Notes: generated from the sequence alone by a model not told the origin. A DNA stretch of 54,996 bases from Bacteroidota bacterium (GCA_013285595.1 JABDHF010000012.1:1-54996), one strand, 5' to 3'; shown: positions 7,394 to 17,597, counted from the first letter of the stretch. Numbers and translations are program-made.

Positions 7394-8836
7394 ATGGATA
7401 ATGCAGTAATCGTTTTCACTCTTGATAAAAATGGTGATGCCCAGCCCTTTCCCCATTTTTGGGAACATACGGTGGGGAGCGACCATGCTACTATGGCGCT
7501 ACGTGCCGACTGGCAACAACAAATGGCACGATGCCACAAGGAACTGGGTTTCAAACATGTGCGGTTTCATGGCCTGCTGAGTGACGACATGGGCACTATG
7601 ATGCGGGAAAATGACCAGGACGTTTATTCTTTTTTTAATACCGACCAGATCTGGGATTTTTTATTATCGATAGGCATGAGGCCTTTTGTGGAGTTGTCGT
7701 TTATGCCTACTACGCTGGCATCGGGCGGCGATATTGTTTTTCATTATAAGGGCAATATAACTCCGCCACGTGATGTTAATGAATGGAATTTTTTTATAGA
7801 AAAACTGGTGAGGCACTGGATGGAGCGATATGGTGTGGATGAAGTAAAAGAGTGGTTTTTTGAGGTATGGAATGAACCTAACCTTGATGCCTTCTGGAAA
7901 GGAACCCAGCAGCAGTATTTTAGCTTTTACGAGAATACCGCTAACACTATAAAAAAGGTAAGCCCGCTTTTGAAGGTAGGCGGGCCGGCAACGGCGGATA
8001 ATGAATGGATAGCCGAATTTGTTGACTATTGCGAAAAGCACAATGCACCGGTAGATTTTATCAGCACTCATCATTACCCTACAGATTCATTTGGGAAACC
8101 GGGAGATGATACCATTACCCAGCTTTCGGAAAGTGAAAGGAGCGTGCTGCGCAAAGAAGCGGCGGAGGTGAAAGCAAAAGCAAAAGGCAAGCCGGTATAT
8201 TATACAGAATGGTGTACGTCATCTAATCCATTTGATGAGCTGCACGACCAGCCTTATGCCGCTGCGTATATCATAAAGACCGTAATAGAAGCGCAGGGAT
8301 TGGTGGAAGGGTATAGCTACTGGACGTTCAGCGATATTTTTGAAGAGAACTACTTTTCGTCAATACCTTTTCATGGCGGGTTTGGGTTGCTAAATATATA
8401 TGGCATTCCAAAGCCTGCGTACCGGGCTTTCCAGTTGCTGCATGGCATTGGCGATAAACAATTAACGGTGAGTGGACAGCATGAAACGGTGGATGTATGG
8501 GCGTTTACAGGGGATGGTGAAACGCGAATTATTGCGGTTAACTCTGCATTGCCGCGACATGATATTAAAACAGAGACCGTAAGAATAGAACTAGGCACTG
8601 CGATGAATGGCGGGACGGCATCGGTATGTTATATAGATGACAACAATGCAAACGCTCCCAAAGTGTGGCAGGATATGGGCAAGCCGGATAGCTTGCTGCC
8701 TGCGCAGGTAGCGCAACTGGAACAGGCATCGGCACTGGTGTATAAAGAGGCGGAGATACAAAATAAGGATGGTAAAATATTTATGGAGATAACACTGCAA
8801 CCACAGGCAAGCGCCTGCATAGTGATAGCATTATGA
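7394..8836 (+). CDS. Glycoside hydrolase family 39 (beta-xylosidase-like), cytosolic
   Basis: The 480-residue protein is a GH39-type (beta/alpha)8 glycosidase, a retaining enzyme family that includes beta-xylosidases and alpha-L-iduronidases. The acid/base Glu161 lies in VWNEPN, and the likely nucleophile Glu272 in YYTEWCTSSNP. A THHYPTD segment lies between them. The C-terminal 90 residues form a beta-sandwich-like region. There is no signal peptide, so it would act on an imported or internally made glycoside. It opens an operon and overlaps the next gene by ATGA. Substrate cannot be read from sequence. Confidence 0.85.
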   Translation: MDNAVIVFTLDKNGDAQPFPHFWEHTVGSDHATMALRADWQQQMARCHKELGFKHVRFHGLLSDDMGTMMRENDQDVYSFFNTDQIWDFLLSIGMRPFVELSFMPTTLASGGDIVFHYKGNITPPRDVNEWNFFIEKLVRHWMERYGVDEVKEWFFEVWNEPNLDAFWKGTQQQYFSFYENTANTIKKVSPLLKVGGPATADNEWIAEFVDYCEKHNAPVDFISTHHYPTDSFGKPGDDTITQLSESERSVLRKEAAEVKAKAKGKPVYYTEWCTSSNPFDELHDQPYAAAYIIKTVIEAQGLVEGYSYWTFSDIFEENYFSSIPFHGGFGLLNIYGIPKPAYRAFQLLHGIGDKQLTVSGQHETVDVWAFTGDGETRIIAVNSALPRHDIKTETVRIELGTAMNGGTASVCYIDDNNANAPKVWQDMGKPDSLLPAQVAQLEQASALVYKEAEIQNKDGKIFMEITLQPQASACIVIAL

Positions 8837-10191
8837 GCAAATACTCAACAGATAAGAAAACAACTAACGAGATGTCTGACAAAGACATCCTGATGTACCT
8901 GCATGAGAAAGCCTTTTACTTTTTCCTGGAGCAGGTAAATGAGGAGAATGGGCTGGTGATAGATAAAAGCCAGGAAGGCACCCCCTCGAGCATAGCAGTA
9001 GTAGGCCTGGCATTGGCAAGCTATATATCTGGCGTGGAAAGAGGGTTGATGACAAGGGAAGATGCAGTGAAGCGGACGCTGACCACTATGCGTTTCTTTT
9101 ATAATTCGGAGCAAAGCGAATCGCCGGAGGCTACCGGGTATAAAGGATTTTATTACCACTTCCTGGATATGAAAACCGGTAAGCGCGTATGGGAAAGCGA
9201 GCTGTCATCTATAGATACTGCGTTGCTGATAGCGGGTATGATAACGGCGCACTGCTATTATACTAATGATACTGATGATGAGAAAGAAATAAGGTTCCTG
9301 GCAGATGAACTTTATAGACGCGTAGACTGGGCATGGATGCTGAATGATGGCCTAACTTTAAGCCACGGGTGGCTGCCGGAGTCTGGCTTTCTGAGCTACC
9401 ACTGGAGCCAAGGGTATAATGAAGCAATGATATTATATATACTGGCACTTGGTTCGCCGACTTATCCTATTGGTATTGATGGGTATAGAGAGTGGCTGAG
9501 CACTTTTGAATGGAAGGAAAGATATGGTATAGAGCACCTGTATGCGGGACCTTTGTTCATCCATCACTTCACTCATATGTGGATAGATTTCCGTGGTATC
9601 ATGGATGATTTTAATAGAAAGGTGGGCATAGATTATTTTGAGAACAGCCGCAGAGCTACACTGATACAGCAACAATACGCTATAGAAAACCCGAATAACT
9701 TTAAGATGTACGGAAAGTATGCGTGGGGCCTTACTGCGAGTGACGGGCCGGGGCCATGTACCCGTACGGTAGATGGCCGGAAGGTTGTTTTTTACAATTA
9801 CATATCGCGTGGAGTGGACGGGCCGGATGATGGTACTATATCACCCTGGGCGGTGGCGGCATCGTTGCCGTTTGCGCCGGATATAGTGCTGGATACTATG
9901 CGGCATATAGCTGAAAAGCTAGACCTGCTGCATAATGAAGAACATGGACTGCATGCGGGCTTTAACCCGACATTTCCTGATAAAAAACCCGGAGCTAATG
10001 GGTGGGTATCGCCCTGGCATTATGGACTAAACCAAGGGCCGGTGGTGATAATGATAGAAAACTACATGACGGGGCTATTCTGGAAAATACTCCGCGAATG
10101 CCCTTATATAAGCAAAGGGCTATCGGCCGCGGGATTTACCGGTGGCTGGCTGGATAAACAAAAAAGAACTACAGCTAATGAAAACGACTGA
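8833..10191 (+). CDS. Glucoamylase-domain protein, GH144 endo-beta-1,2-glucanase-like
   Basis: The 452-residue protein matches the bacterial 'glucoamylase family' domain that defines GH144. Characterised members include a Chitinophaga endo-beta-1,2-glucanase. Visible signatures are TGYKGFYYHFLD, SSIDTALLIAG, WLPESGFL, YNEAMILYILALGSPTYP and SRGVDGPDDGT near the catalytic half, then WVSPWHYGLNQGP. Members are usually exported, but this protein begins with a polar, non-hydrophobic N-terminus (MSKYSTDKKTT) and appears cytosolic. It overlaps the GH39 gene by 4 bp and the SDR gene by 14 bp, so all three are probably translationally coupled. Specificity for beta-1,2-glucan is inferred only from family. 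Confidence 0.85.
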   Translation: MSKYSTDKKTTNEMSDKDILMYLHEKAFYFFLEQVNEENGLVIDKSQEGTPSSIAVVGLALASYISGVERGLMTREDAVKRTLTTMRFFYNSEQSESPEATGYKGFYYHFLDMKTGKRVWESELSSIDTALLIAGMITAHCYYTNDTDDEKEIRFLADELYRRVDWAWMLNDGLTLSHGWLPESGFLSYHWSQGYNEAMILYILALGSPTYPIGIDGYREWLSTFEWKERYGIEHLYAGPLFIHHFTHMWIDFRGIMDDFNRKVGIDYFENSRRATLIQQQYAIENPNNFKMYGKYAWGLTASDGPGPCTRTVDGRKVVFYNYISRGVDGPDDGTISPWAVAASLPFAPDIVLDTMRHIAEKLDLLHNEEHGLHAGFNPTFPDKKPGANGWVSPWHYGLNQGPVVIMIENYMTGLFWKILRECPYISKGLSAAGFTGGWLDKQKRTTANEND

Positions 10192-10990
10192 GCAACATTT
10201 AAAAGGACAGGTGGCCCTGGTAACCGGCGCCAGTGGCGGCATAGGGCAGGCTATAGCTATGCAAATGGCGGCTGCAGGGGCGCGGGTTGTGATCAACTAT
10301 CATAGTAATGATAAGGGCGCTCAAAAAACATTGTCGCAAATAGAGAAAGCGGGTGGCAGCGGGCTCATAATTAAAGCCGATGTGGCGAAGGAAGGTGAAG
10401 TGACCGGTATGTATGCCGAGATAGCAACGAAATATAAGACCATAGACATACTGGTAAATAATGCGGGCATACAGCAAGATAACAGTATAGCAGCAATGAC
10501 CCTTGCCGAATGGCAGGCAGTAATAAATACTAATCTCACAGGCAGTTTTCTTTGCGCACGAGAGGCGGTAAAGATGTTCCAGAAACAAGGAGTTGCGCCC
10601 CGGAGATCTAAGTCGGCGGGTAAGATCATTTTCATCAGCTCGGTGCATAACGTTATTCCCTGGGCAGGGCATGCGAACTACACCGCCTCAAAAGGTGGGG
10701 AAACTATGCTGATGAAAACACTGGCGCAGGAGCTGGCTCCACAAAAAATAAGGGTAAACAGTATAGCCCCCGGAGCTATAAAAACAGACATTAACAAAAA
10801 AGTTTGGAGTGACCCAAAGCAGAATGAGCAGCTACTGGAGATGATACCCTACGGCCGCATGGGTGAGCCTGAAGACATTGCCAATCTTGCAGTATGGCTG
10901 GCATCGGACCAGGCAGACTATATTACCGGCACCACTATTTATGCAGATGGGGGAATGACCTTGTACGCGTCTTTTATGCATGGCGGTTAG
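10178..10990 (+). CDS. Short-chain dehydrogenase (glucose 1-dehydrogenase-like)
   Basis: A 270-residue classical SDR oxidoreductase with the cofactor motif TGASGGIG near the N-terminus, NNAG near residue 90, a catalytic Ser in ISS and the YTASK active-site motif. It ends with the ITGTTIYADGG motif typical of glucose 1-dehydrogenase-like and 3-ketoacyl reductase-like SDRs. I chose the ATG at 10178 because the family starts a few residues before KGQVALVTG. It overlaps the end of the GH144-like gene by 14 bp. It likely oxidises a sugar or polyol released in the pathway, but the substrate is unknown. Confidence 0.9.
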   Translation: MKTTEQHLKGQVALVTGASGGIGQAIAMQMAAAGARVVINYHSNDKGAQKTLSQIEKAGGSGLIIKADVAKEGEVTGMYAEIATKYKTIDILVNNAGIQQDNSIAAMTLAEWQAVINTNLTGSFLCAREAVKMFQKQGVAPRRSKSAGKIIFISSVHNVIPWAGHANYTASKGGETMLMKTLAQELAPQKIRVNSIAPGAIKTDINKKVWSDPKQNEQLLEMIPYGRMGEPEDIANLAVWLASDQADYITGTTIYADGGMTLYASFMHGG

Positions 10991-11078
10991 TTATCTTTCC
11001 TTTACTCGTTTGCGGTGGTGTGATATTTGTGCGTTGTTCAGTATTAAAAATTCCTTCCAATAAAAAGTTACAACTAAA

Positions 11079-12863
11079 ATGGCACAAACGACCAGCGATT
11101 ATTTAATCAGCCGCCTGTATGAATGGGGGATAAAAAGAATTTATGGATATCCTGGCGATGGGATAAACGGGCTGATGGGCGCACTGCGCCGCCAGGAAGA
11201 TAAAGTGGAGTTTATACAGGTGCCGCACGAAGAGAATGCGGCATTTATGGCTTGCGGGCATGCTAAGTTTACCGGCGAGGTGGGTATATGCATGGCTACA
11301 TCGGGGCCAGGGGCTATACACCTGCTCAATGGATTGTATGATGCCAAGATGGACCACCAGCCGGTGGTGGCTATTATAGGCCAGCAGGCGAGGGCAGCGC
11401 TTGGTGGCAGCTACCAGCAGGAGGTGGAACTGACCAATTTGTTTAAAGACGTGGCGCATGAGTACGTGCAGATGGCTACCCAGCCGGAGCAGATACGGCA
11501 TATTGTGGACAGGGCTATCCGCATTGCTAAGACAGAGCGCACCGTTACTTGTATTATTTTGCCAAACGACCTGCAGGAAATTGAGTATGCCGAGCCGCCA
11601 CGTGCGCATGGTACTATACACTCGGGCATGGGATATTCGAAGCCCGTTATTATACCCGAAGCTATTGATCTGCAAAAGGCTGCCGATATATTAAATAGCG
11701 GAAAGAAAGTAGCCATGCTGATAGGCGCCGGTGCATGGAACGCAGCAGATGAAGTGCTGGAAGCAGCGGAGCTACTGGGCGCGGGAATTGCAAAGGCTTT
11801 GCTGGGAAAATCGGTATTGCCGGACGACCTGCCGTTTGTGACAGGTTCCATAGGATTGCTGGGCACTAAGCCTAGCTGGGACCTGATGAGCGATTGTGAT
11901 ACACTGTTCATGATAGGGTCGAGCTTTCCGTATTCTGAGTTTCTGCCGAAGGAAGGACAGGCGAAAGCTGTGCAGATAGATATAGATGGCAAGATGCTGA
12001 GCATCCGTTACCCAATGGATGTGAACCTGCACGGCGATAGTAAGGAAACACTGAAAGCACTGATACCATTATTAAAGAGAAAAGAAGACCGCAGCTGGCG
12101 CAAAGAAATAGAGGATAATGTAGCGACATGGTGGAAAGTATTGGAAGGCCGCGCTATGACGCATGGCGACCTCATAAATCCACAGCGGGTATTTTGGGAA
12201 CTATCTAAAGTATTGCCTGCTAATTGCATCCTTACTTCCGATTCGGGTTCTTCTGCCAACTGGTTTGCGAGAGATATAAAAATACGGAAGGGGATGATGT
12301 CATCACTGTCGGGCAACCTGGCTACCATGTGTCCTGGTGTGCCTTATGCCATAGCGGCGAAGTTTGCCTACCCTGACCGTATGCCTATAGCGCTGGTAGG
12401 CGATGGCGCTATGCAAATGCTGGGGAACAACGGGCTGATCACCATATCTAAATACTGGAAGAAATGGAGCGACCCACGCATTATGATATTGGTACTGAAC
12501 AATAAAGACCTGAACCAGGTGACATGGGAGCAACGTGTGATGGAAGGTGACCCGAAATTTGAAGCCTCGCAGGAATTAATAGATTTTCCGTATGCTACCT
12601 ATGCGCAAATGCTGGGTATGGAGGGTATAAAAATAGAAAAGACAGAAGATATTGCTGAAGGGCTTTCCAGGGCTATGTCGGCAAGGAGGCCGGTGCTGGT
12701 GGAAGTGGTTACAGATCCGAGCGTGGCTCCGTTGCCGCCACATATCAGCTTTAAACAAGCTCAGGGCTTTATGTCGTTTATAACAAAGGGCGACCCGGAT
12801 ACTTGGGACATCATTAAAGATACTTACCACCAGGCTATACAATCTATTTTACCAGGCAAATGA
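11079..12863 (+). CDS. Thiamine-pyrophosphate enzyme, pyruvate oxidase/acetolactate synthase-like
   Basis: This 594-residue TPP-dependent enzyme has the three-domain POX/ALS architecture. The N-terminal domain contains GYPGDGINGLMGAL and the catalytic Glu in PHEENAAFMA. The central domain has GAGAWNAADEVLEAAELLG. The C-terminal domain has the TPP-Mg motif GDGAMQML followed about 30 residues later by NNKDLN. It resembles the widespread 'thiamine pyrophosphate-requiring protein' group related to pyruvate oxidase more than a biosynthetic acetolactate synthase, and no small subunit is nearby. It follows the SDR gene after 88 bp and overlaps the next gene by ATGA. Confidence 0.88.
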   Translation: MAQTTSDYLISRLYEWGIKRIYGYPGDGINGLMGALRRQEDKVEFIQVPHEENAAFMACGHAKFTGEVGICMATSGPGAIHLLNGLYDAKMDHQPVVAIIGQQARAALGGSYQQEVELTNLFKDVAHEYVQMATQPEQIRHIVDRAIRIAKTERTVTCIILPNDLQEIEYAEPPRAHGTIHSGMGYSKPVIIPEAIDLQKAADILNSGKKVAMLIGAGAWNAADEVLEAAELLGAGIAKALLGKSVLPDDLPFVTGSIGLLGTKPSWDLMSDCDTLFMIGSSFPYSEFLPKEGQAKAVQIDIDGKMLSIRYPMDVNLHGDSKETLKALIPLLKRKEDRSWRKEIEDNVATWWKVLEGRAMTHGDLINPQRVFWELSKVLPANCILTSDSGSSANWFARDIKIRKGMMSSLSGNLATMCPGVPYAIAAKFAYPDRMPIALVGDGAMQMLGNNGLITISKYWKKWSDPRIMILVLNNKDLNQVTWEQRVMEGDPKFEASQELIDFPYATYAQMLGMEGIKIEKTEDIAEGLSRAMSARRPVLVEVVTDPSVAPLPPHISFKQAQGFMSFITKGDPDTWDIIKDTYHQAIQSILPGK

Positions 12864-13966
12864 TAAACAGCAGTGACAGCGTGTTGATCACCAATCTTAC
12901 GGTATCTGTTTACACCGTACCCACCGACCATCCTGAGGCAGATGGGACTATTGAGTGGCGCAGTACTACTATGGTGTTGGTGGAGCTGGAGGCTGGTAAT
13001 AAAAAGGGGTTGGGGTATAGCTACGCCCATGCTGCTACTGCGCAGGTGATCACTGGTATTTTACGAGACCTGGTAATAGGCCGTGATGTAATGCAATTAC
13101 CCGGTATTACCCAATCTATGATACGGGCTATACGGAACAATGGGTATAGCGGTATAAGCATGATGGCGGTATCGGCTGTAGACAATGCGCTATGGGACCT
13201 GAAAGCGAAGATATTAGAGCTGCCACTGGTAAGCCTGCTTGGAAAAGTGAAGAATGAGATGCTGCTGTATGGCAGCGGCGGGTTTACTACTTATGGCGAT
13301 GCACAACTTGCAACGCAGTTCAATAACTGGCAGGCACAGGGCATACAATACCTGAAGATGAAAATAGGCACACACCCTGAAGATGATGTGCGCCGGGTGC
13401 GCGCGGCAAGGAAAGCGATTGGTGATAATGCAGAGCTATACGTAGATGCCAATGGCGCATACAATGCAAAGCAGGCTATACGCAAGGCGCAGGAATTTGC
13501 CGATGCCGATGTAACGTGGTTTGAAGAGCCGGTGCCATCGGACGATCTGAATGGGTTGGTATATATAAGAGAACACATGCCGGCACAGACGGCTGTGGCT
13601 GCGGGAGAGTATGGGTATACCCTTCCTTACTTCCAAAGTATGCTGCAGGCAAAGGCCGTAGATGTGTTGCAGGGCGATGCTACGCGTTGTGGTGGTATCA
13701 GTGGTTTTCTCAAGGCAGGTTATTTATGTGAGGCTTACCAGGTGCCTTATTCATCGCACTGTGCACCGGCTATACATTTACATGCTGCATTGGCATTGCC
13801 GTCTTTTTTTATAGCTGAATATTTCCACGACCACGAGCGTATAGAGCGGATGTTCTTTGATGGCAATCCAATACCCGAAAATGGCGTGTTGAAACCCGAT
13901 ATGCAAAGGCCGGGGCTTGGGCTTGAGTTGAAAAAGAAGGACGCTGAAAAATATAAGATCCATTAG
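12860..13966 (+). CDS. Enolase-superfamily enzyme, mandelate racemase/muconate lactonizing type
   Basis: The 368-residue protein has the enolase-superfamily capping domain and barrel. Catalytic Lys residues lie in YLKMKIG. Metal ligands lie in VDANGAY, EEPVPSDD and AAGEYGY. A late His-containing strand SSHCAPAIHLHAA follows GDATRCGGISG. The KxK pattern is that of the muconate-lactonizing/mandelate-racemase group, which covers sugar-acid dehydratases, epimerases and cycloisomerases. Neighbouring sugar enzymes make an aldonate-type dehydratase or epimerase plausible, but specificity is not visible. It overlaps the TPP-enzyme gene by 4 bp. Confidence 0.88.
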   Translation: MINSSDSVLITNLTVSVYTVPTDHPEADGTIEWRSTTMVLVELEAGNKKGLGYSYAHAATAQVITGILRDLVIGRDVMQLPGITQSMIRAIRNNGYSGISMMAVSAVDNALWDLKAKILELPLVSLLGKVKNEMLLYGSGGFTTYGDAQLATQFNNWQAQGIQYLKMKIGTHPEDDVRRVRAARKAIGDNAELYVDANGAYNAKQAIRKAQEFADADVTWFEEPVPSDDLNGLVYIREHMPAQTAVAAGEYGYTLPYFQSMLQAKAVDVLQGDATRCGGISGFLKAGYLCEAYQVPYSSHCAPAIHLHAALALPSFFIAEYFHDHERIERMFFDGNPIPENGVLKPDMQRPGLGLELKKKDAEKYKIH

Positions 13967-13984
13967 CAGTTATAAGTATTCACT

Positions 13985-16900
13985 ATGATACAGGATATTG
14001 ATACAAAAGACTTGAAGAAAAGCGTAAAGGAAAAGCAGCAAAGAGTACGCGATAACAAAGGCGATAGCAGCAGCACACCAAAGGATAATTACTACCTCAT
14101 GTCGCCGTATGCCGAAGGTGTCGATGTGCCCGCTATGGAAGGTGAACTGGAGATGAAGGTTAGCGGGGAGGTGCGATTTGATGAGGGATCGCGTGCATTG
14201 TATGCTACCGATGGTTCTAATTACCGGCAAATACCGCTGGGTGTGGTTATTCCTAAAACCGAGAAGGACATTATCAATACTATTGCCATAGCACGTAAGT
14301 ATGGCAGTCCGCTGTTATCGCGCGGAGGTGGCACCAGCCTGGCGGGGCAGGGCTGCAATGTAGCAGTGCTGATGGACATGAGTAAGTATTACAACAAGGT
14401 GCTGGATATAGATGTGGAGAACAAACGCGTGACCGTGCAGCCCGGCATCGTGCTTGATCACATGAAGAAAGAGACCGAGAAGCTGGGGCTTACGTTTGGG
14501 CCAGATCCGTCTACACATAATCATTGCGCTATAGGCGGCATGCTTGGCAATAACTCGTGCGGCACGCATTCGGTGATGTCGGCATTTTATGGGTATGGCG
14601 CGCTGATGTCTGACAACATGGAGCGTATGACCGTGGTTACGTACGACGGTATAAAAATGGAAGTAGGCCCTACCAGCGACGCCCAGTACGAACAAATACA
14701 AAAAGAAGGTGGCCGCAAAGCGGAGATATATAAGCAACTCAGAGACCTGCGCGATAAATATGCAGAGCAGATAAGGACAAAGTACCCTAATATTCCCCGA
14801 AGGGTTTCGGGCTATAACTTAACTGCATTACTGCCGGAAAATGGTTTTAATGTAGGCGCCGCGTTGGTAGGCACGGAGAGTACCTGTGTAACCATTGTGC
14901 AGGCAACACTGAAACTAATGCCCAACCCTAAAGCGCGCAGCCTGGCGGTATTAGGGTATCCCGACTTATACAGCAGCGGTAAAGACGTAATGAAGATAAT
15001 GGAGTTCAGGCCTATAGGGCTGGAGGGCATCGATGACCTGCTGATAGGCTATATGAAAAAGAAGAACCTGGACGTGGAAGACCTGCCTTTGCTCCCTAAG
15101 GGAAAAGCATGGCTGATGGTGGAATTTGGAGGAGACTCTAAACAAGATGCAGATGCCCAGGCAAATAAAATGATGGATGCGCTGAAGAAAAGCGACAACC
15201 CACCTACTATGAGCCTGTTTGACGATAAGGCACAAGAGGATAGATTGTGGGAGGTGCGTAAAGCCGGCCTTGGCGCCACCGCATGGGTGCCAGGTGAACC
15301 TACAACCGAAGAAGGGTGGGAAGACTCTGCAGTGCCGCCTGAGCACATCGGTGAATACCTGCGAGACCTGCGTGAACTGTTCAATAAATATGGCTGGAAC
15401 CCATCGCTCTACGGCCACTTTGGTCAGGGTTGTGTGCATTGCCGCATCCCTTTTGATATGCTGACCGAAGAGGGATTACGTACTTATAAAAGATTCACCA
15501 TTGACGCAGCGCATCTGGTGGTGAAATACGGTGGCTCTATTTCAGGCGAGCATGGTGACGGGCAGTCAAAAGCTGACTTGCTGAGTATCATGTTTGGCGA
15601 TGAGCTGATCAATGCTTTTCGTGAGTTTAAAGAAATATGGGACCCGGAATGGAAAATGAATCCCGGCAAGATCACTGAGCCATATGGCCAGCTTACCAAC
15701 ATGCGCACAGGTGTGCATTATAACCCGCCAGTACCCACTACGCACTTTCAATATCCTGACGAAAAAGGAAGCTTCTCTTTTGCCATGACGCGCTGCGTGG
15801 GCGTAGGGGAGTGCCGGCGCACCGAGGCAGGCACTATGTGTCCCAGCTACCGTGTAACCAAGGAAGAGAAGCATAGCACTCGTGGCCGCGCCCGTATGCT
15901 ATTTGAGATGCTGCAGGGCGATGTAGCCCATGGCTGGCAAGATGAAAATGTAAAAGAGTCGCTGGATCTCTGCCTTTCCTGCAAAGGCTGCAAAGGTGAT
16001 TGCCCCGTGAATGTGGATATGGCCACCTATAAGTCAGAATTCCTGTCTCATTATTACGAAGGTAAAGTGCGCCCTGTTACTGCATATACTTTTGGGTGGA
16101 TACACTGGTGGTCGAGGATCGCATCTGTGATGCCGGGTGTTGTGAATGCTATTACACATGCACCGGTGATAAGCACCCTGTTTAAGAAAGTAGGTGGAGT
16201 GGCACAACAAAGAGACATTCCAAAATTTGCACCAACTACATTTCGCCATTGGTTTAAAGGCAGAAAAAAGCAGCCGCATATAGCAGGTAAACAAAAAGTA
16301 ATTATCTGGGCTGATACTTTTAATAATTATTTTCTGCCGGAGACTTTGGTGGCTGGCGTTTCTGTGCTGGAGGCTGCTGGCTTCGAGGTGGTAATGCCTA
16401 AGCAGATACTTTGCTGTGGGCGCCCGCTGTATGATTTTGGTATGCTGAAAACGGCAAAGAAATTATTGCGCGATATACTCACTTCTCTGGAACACGAAAT
16501 AGAACAAGGTGTGCCTGTAGTAGGGCTGGAGCCTAGCTGTGTAGCCGTGTTTCGTGATGAGCTGTGCAACCTGTTTCCGTCAGATATAAATGCACAACGG
16601 CTGAAAACGCAGACGTTTACCCTGGCGGAATTCCTGGAAAAGAAAGCGCCTGATTTTAAAGTACCTAAAGTATTGCAAGGCAAATCTATAATGCACGGCC
16701 ACTGCCATCACAAGGCTATCATGAAGACAACCAGCGATGGTGAGCTGCTTAATAAAACCGGGCTGGAAAATACGGTGCTCGATTCAGGCTGCTGTGGTAT
16801 GGCAGGCTACTTTGGGTATGAAGCCGGTGAGCATTATGACGTATCTGTAAAGACAGGCGAACTTGTATTGCTACCCGCGGTGCGCGATGCCCGCAAAGAT

Positions 16901-17179
16901 ACGCTGGTAATAGCCGATGGCTTCAGCTGCCGTGGGCAGATAGAACAGGAAACCGACAGGCAGGCGCTGCACCTGGCGCAGGTGCTGGATATAGCCGTAA
17001 AAGATGAAGCTGATAAGTATGCAGGCGATTACCCTGAAGAAAAATATCTTAAAGAAAATAAGCTGAAGGCCACACCCGGACAGAAAGTAACGCGCCTTCT
17101 AATTGGGGCTGCTGTTATAGGCGTGGGTATTCTTTTAGTAAAAAGTTTAGTTAACAAAACAAACGAGGATGAAGTCTAA
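13985..17179 (+). CDS. Fused FAD-linked oxidase and Fe-S/CCG oxidoreductase (GlcD-GlcF type)
   Basis: This 1,064-residue fusion oxidises an alpha-hydroxy acid such as D-lactate or glycolate. The FAD half has SRGGGTSLAGQGCN, GGMLGNNSCGTHS, GHFGQGCVHCRIP and GEHGDGQSK. A 4Fe-4S region follows, with CVGVGECRRTEAGTMC and CLSCKGCKGDCP. The C-terminal part has cysteine-rich CCG modules (CCGRPLYDFG; DSGCCGMAG). A single membrane helix of about 20 residues at the extreme C-terminus (RLLIGAAVIGVGILLV) suggests membrane anchoring and electron transfer to quinones. The last 11 bp overlap the next gene. The exact substrate is unknown. Confidence 0.9.
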   Translation: MIQDIDTKDLKKSVKEKQQRVRDNKGDSSSTPKDNYYLMSPYAEGVDVPAMEGELEMKVSGEVRFDEGSRALYATDGSNYRQIPLGVVIPKTEKDIINTIAIARKYGSPLLSRGGGTSLAGQGCNVAVLMDMSKYYNKVLDIDVENKRVTVQPGIVLDHMKKETEKLGLTFGPDPSTHNHCAIGGMLGNNSCGTHSVMSAFYGYGALMSDNMERMTVVTYDGIKMEVGPTSDAQYEQIQKEGGRKAEIYKQLRDLRDKYAEQIRTKYPNIPRRVSGYNLTALLPENGFNVGAALVGTESTCVTIVQATLKLMPNPKARSLAVLGYPDLYSSGKDVMKIMEFRPIGLEGIDDLLIGYMKKKNLDVEDLPLLPKGKAWLMVEFGGDSKQDADAQANKMMDALKKSDNPPTMSLFDDKAQEDRLWEVRKAGLGATAWVPGEPTTEEGWEDSAVPPEHIGEYLRDLRELFNKYGWNPSLYGHFGQGCVHCRIPFDMLTEEGLRTYKRFTIDAAHLVVKYGGSISGEHGDGQSKADLLSIMFGDELINAFREFKEIWDPEWKMNPGKITEPYGQLTNMRTGVHYNPPVPTTHFQYPDEKGSFSFAMTRCVGVGECRRTEAGTMCPSYRVTKEEKHSTRGRARMLFEMLQGDVAHGWQDENVKESLDLCLSCKGCKGDCPVNVDMATYKSEFLSHYYEGKVRPVTAYTFGWIHWWSRIASVMPGVVNAITHAPVISTLFKKVGGVAQQRDIPKFAPTTFRHWFKGRKKQPHIAGKQKVIIWADTFNNYFLPETLVAGVSVLEAAGFEVVMPKQILCCGRPLYDFGMLKTAKKLLRDILTSLEHEIEQGVPVVGLEPSCVAVFRDELCNLFPSDINAQRLKTQTFTLAEFLEKKAPDFKVPKVLQGKSIMHGHCHHKAIMKTTSDGELLNKTGLENTVLDSGCCGMAGYFGYEAGEHYDVSVKTGELVLLPAVRDARKDTLVIADGFSCRGQIEQETDRQALHLAQVLDIAVKDEADKYAGDYPEEKYLKENKLKATPGQKVTRLLIGAAVIGVGILLVKSLVNKTNEDEV

Positions 17180-17597
17180 ACTAATAAATGAATCGCCCAA
17201 AACATTTGTGCTCATATTTGAGACCGGCGATGAAGTAATGGAGGGGCTGAAAAGCTTTGCTGAATCGTATAGCATTACGGCAGCCAGCTTTAAAGCCATA
17301 GGTGCATTCAGTAAGGCAGAGCTTGGATTTTACGACATGCAAAGGAAAGAATACGAGCCTATACGTATAGATGAACAAGTAGAGGTACTCTCCATAATAG
17401 GCGATGTTTCTTTATTGGAAACTAAAAGAATTATACATGCACATGCCGTAGTAGGTAAGCGCGATGGTAGCGCACACGGTGGCCACTTGCTGAAAGCATG
17501 GGTACGCCCCACACTGGAAGTAATATTGATAGAGTCACCTGCATACCTGGATAGGGAAATGAATAATGAGGTAGGCATACCGTTGATCAAATTGTAG
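17169..17597 (+). CDS. PPC/DUF296 domain protein
   Basis: A 142-residue protein consisting of one PPC (DUF296) domain, the fold shared with plant AHL DNA-binding proteins. Typical features are FETGDEVMEGLKSFA at the start, the AIGAFSKAELGFYD segment, and the metal-site region HAHAVVGKRDGSAHGGHLL with clustered His residues. Bacterial members are often annotated as DNA-binding, but the evidence is thin and a metabolic or metal-binding role is equally possible. The start ATG lies inside the end of the FAD/Fe-S gene, preceded by GAGG. It is the last gene of the plus-strand operon. Confidence 0.88.
   Translation: MKSKLINESPKTFVLIFETGDEVMEGLKSFAESYSITAASFKAIGAFSKAELGFYDMQRKEYEPIRIDEQVEVLSIIGDVSLLETKRIIHAHAVVGKRDGSAHGGHLLKAWVRPTLEVILIESPAYLDREMNNEVGIPLIKL

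Noticed and set aside
11079-12863. Acetolactate synthase large subunit for branched amino-acid synthesis
   Set aside because: No small subunit or other ilv gene is nearby and the operon context is sugar oxidation. A pyruvate-oxidase-like TPP enzyme fits better.
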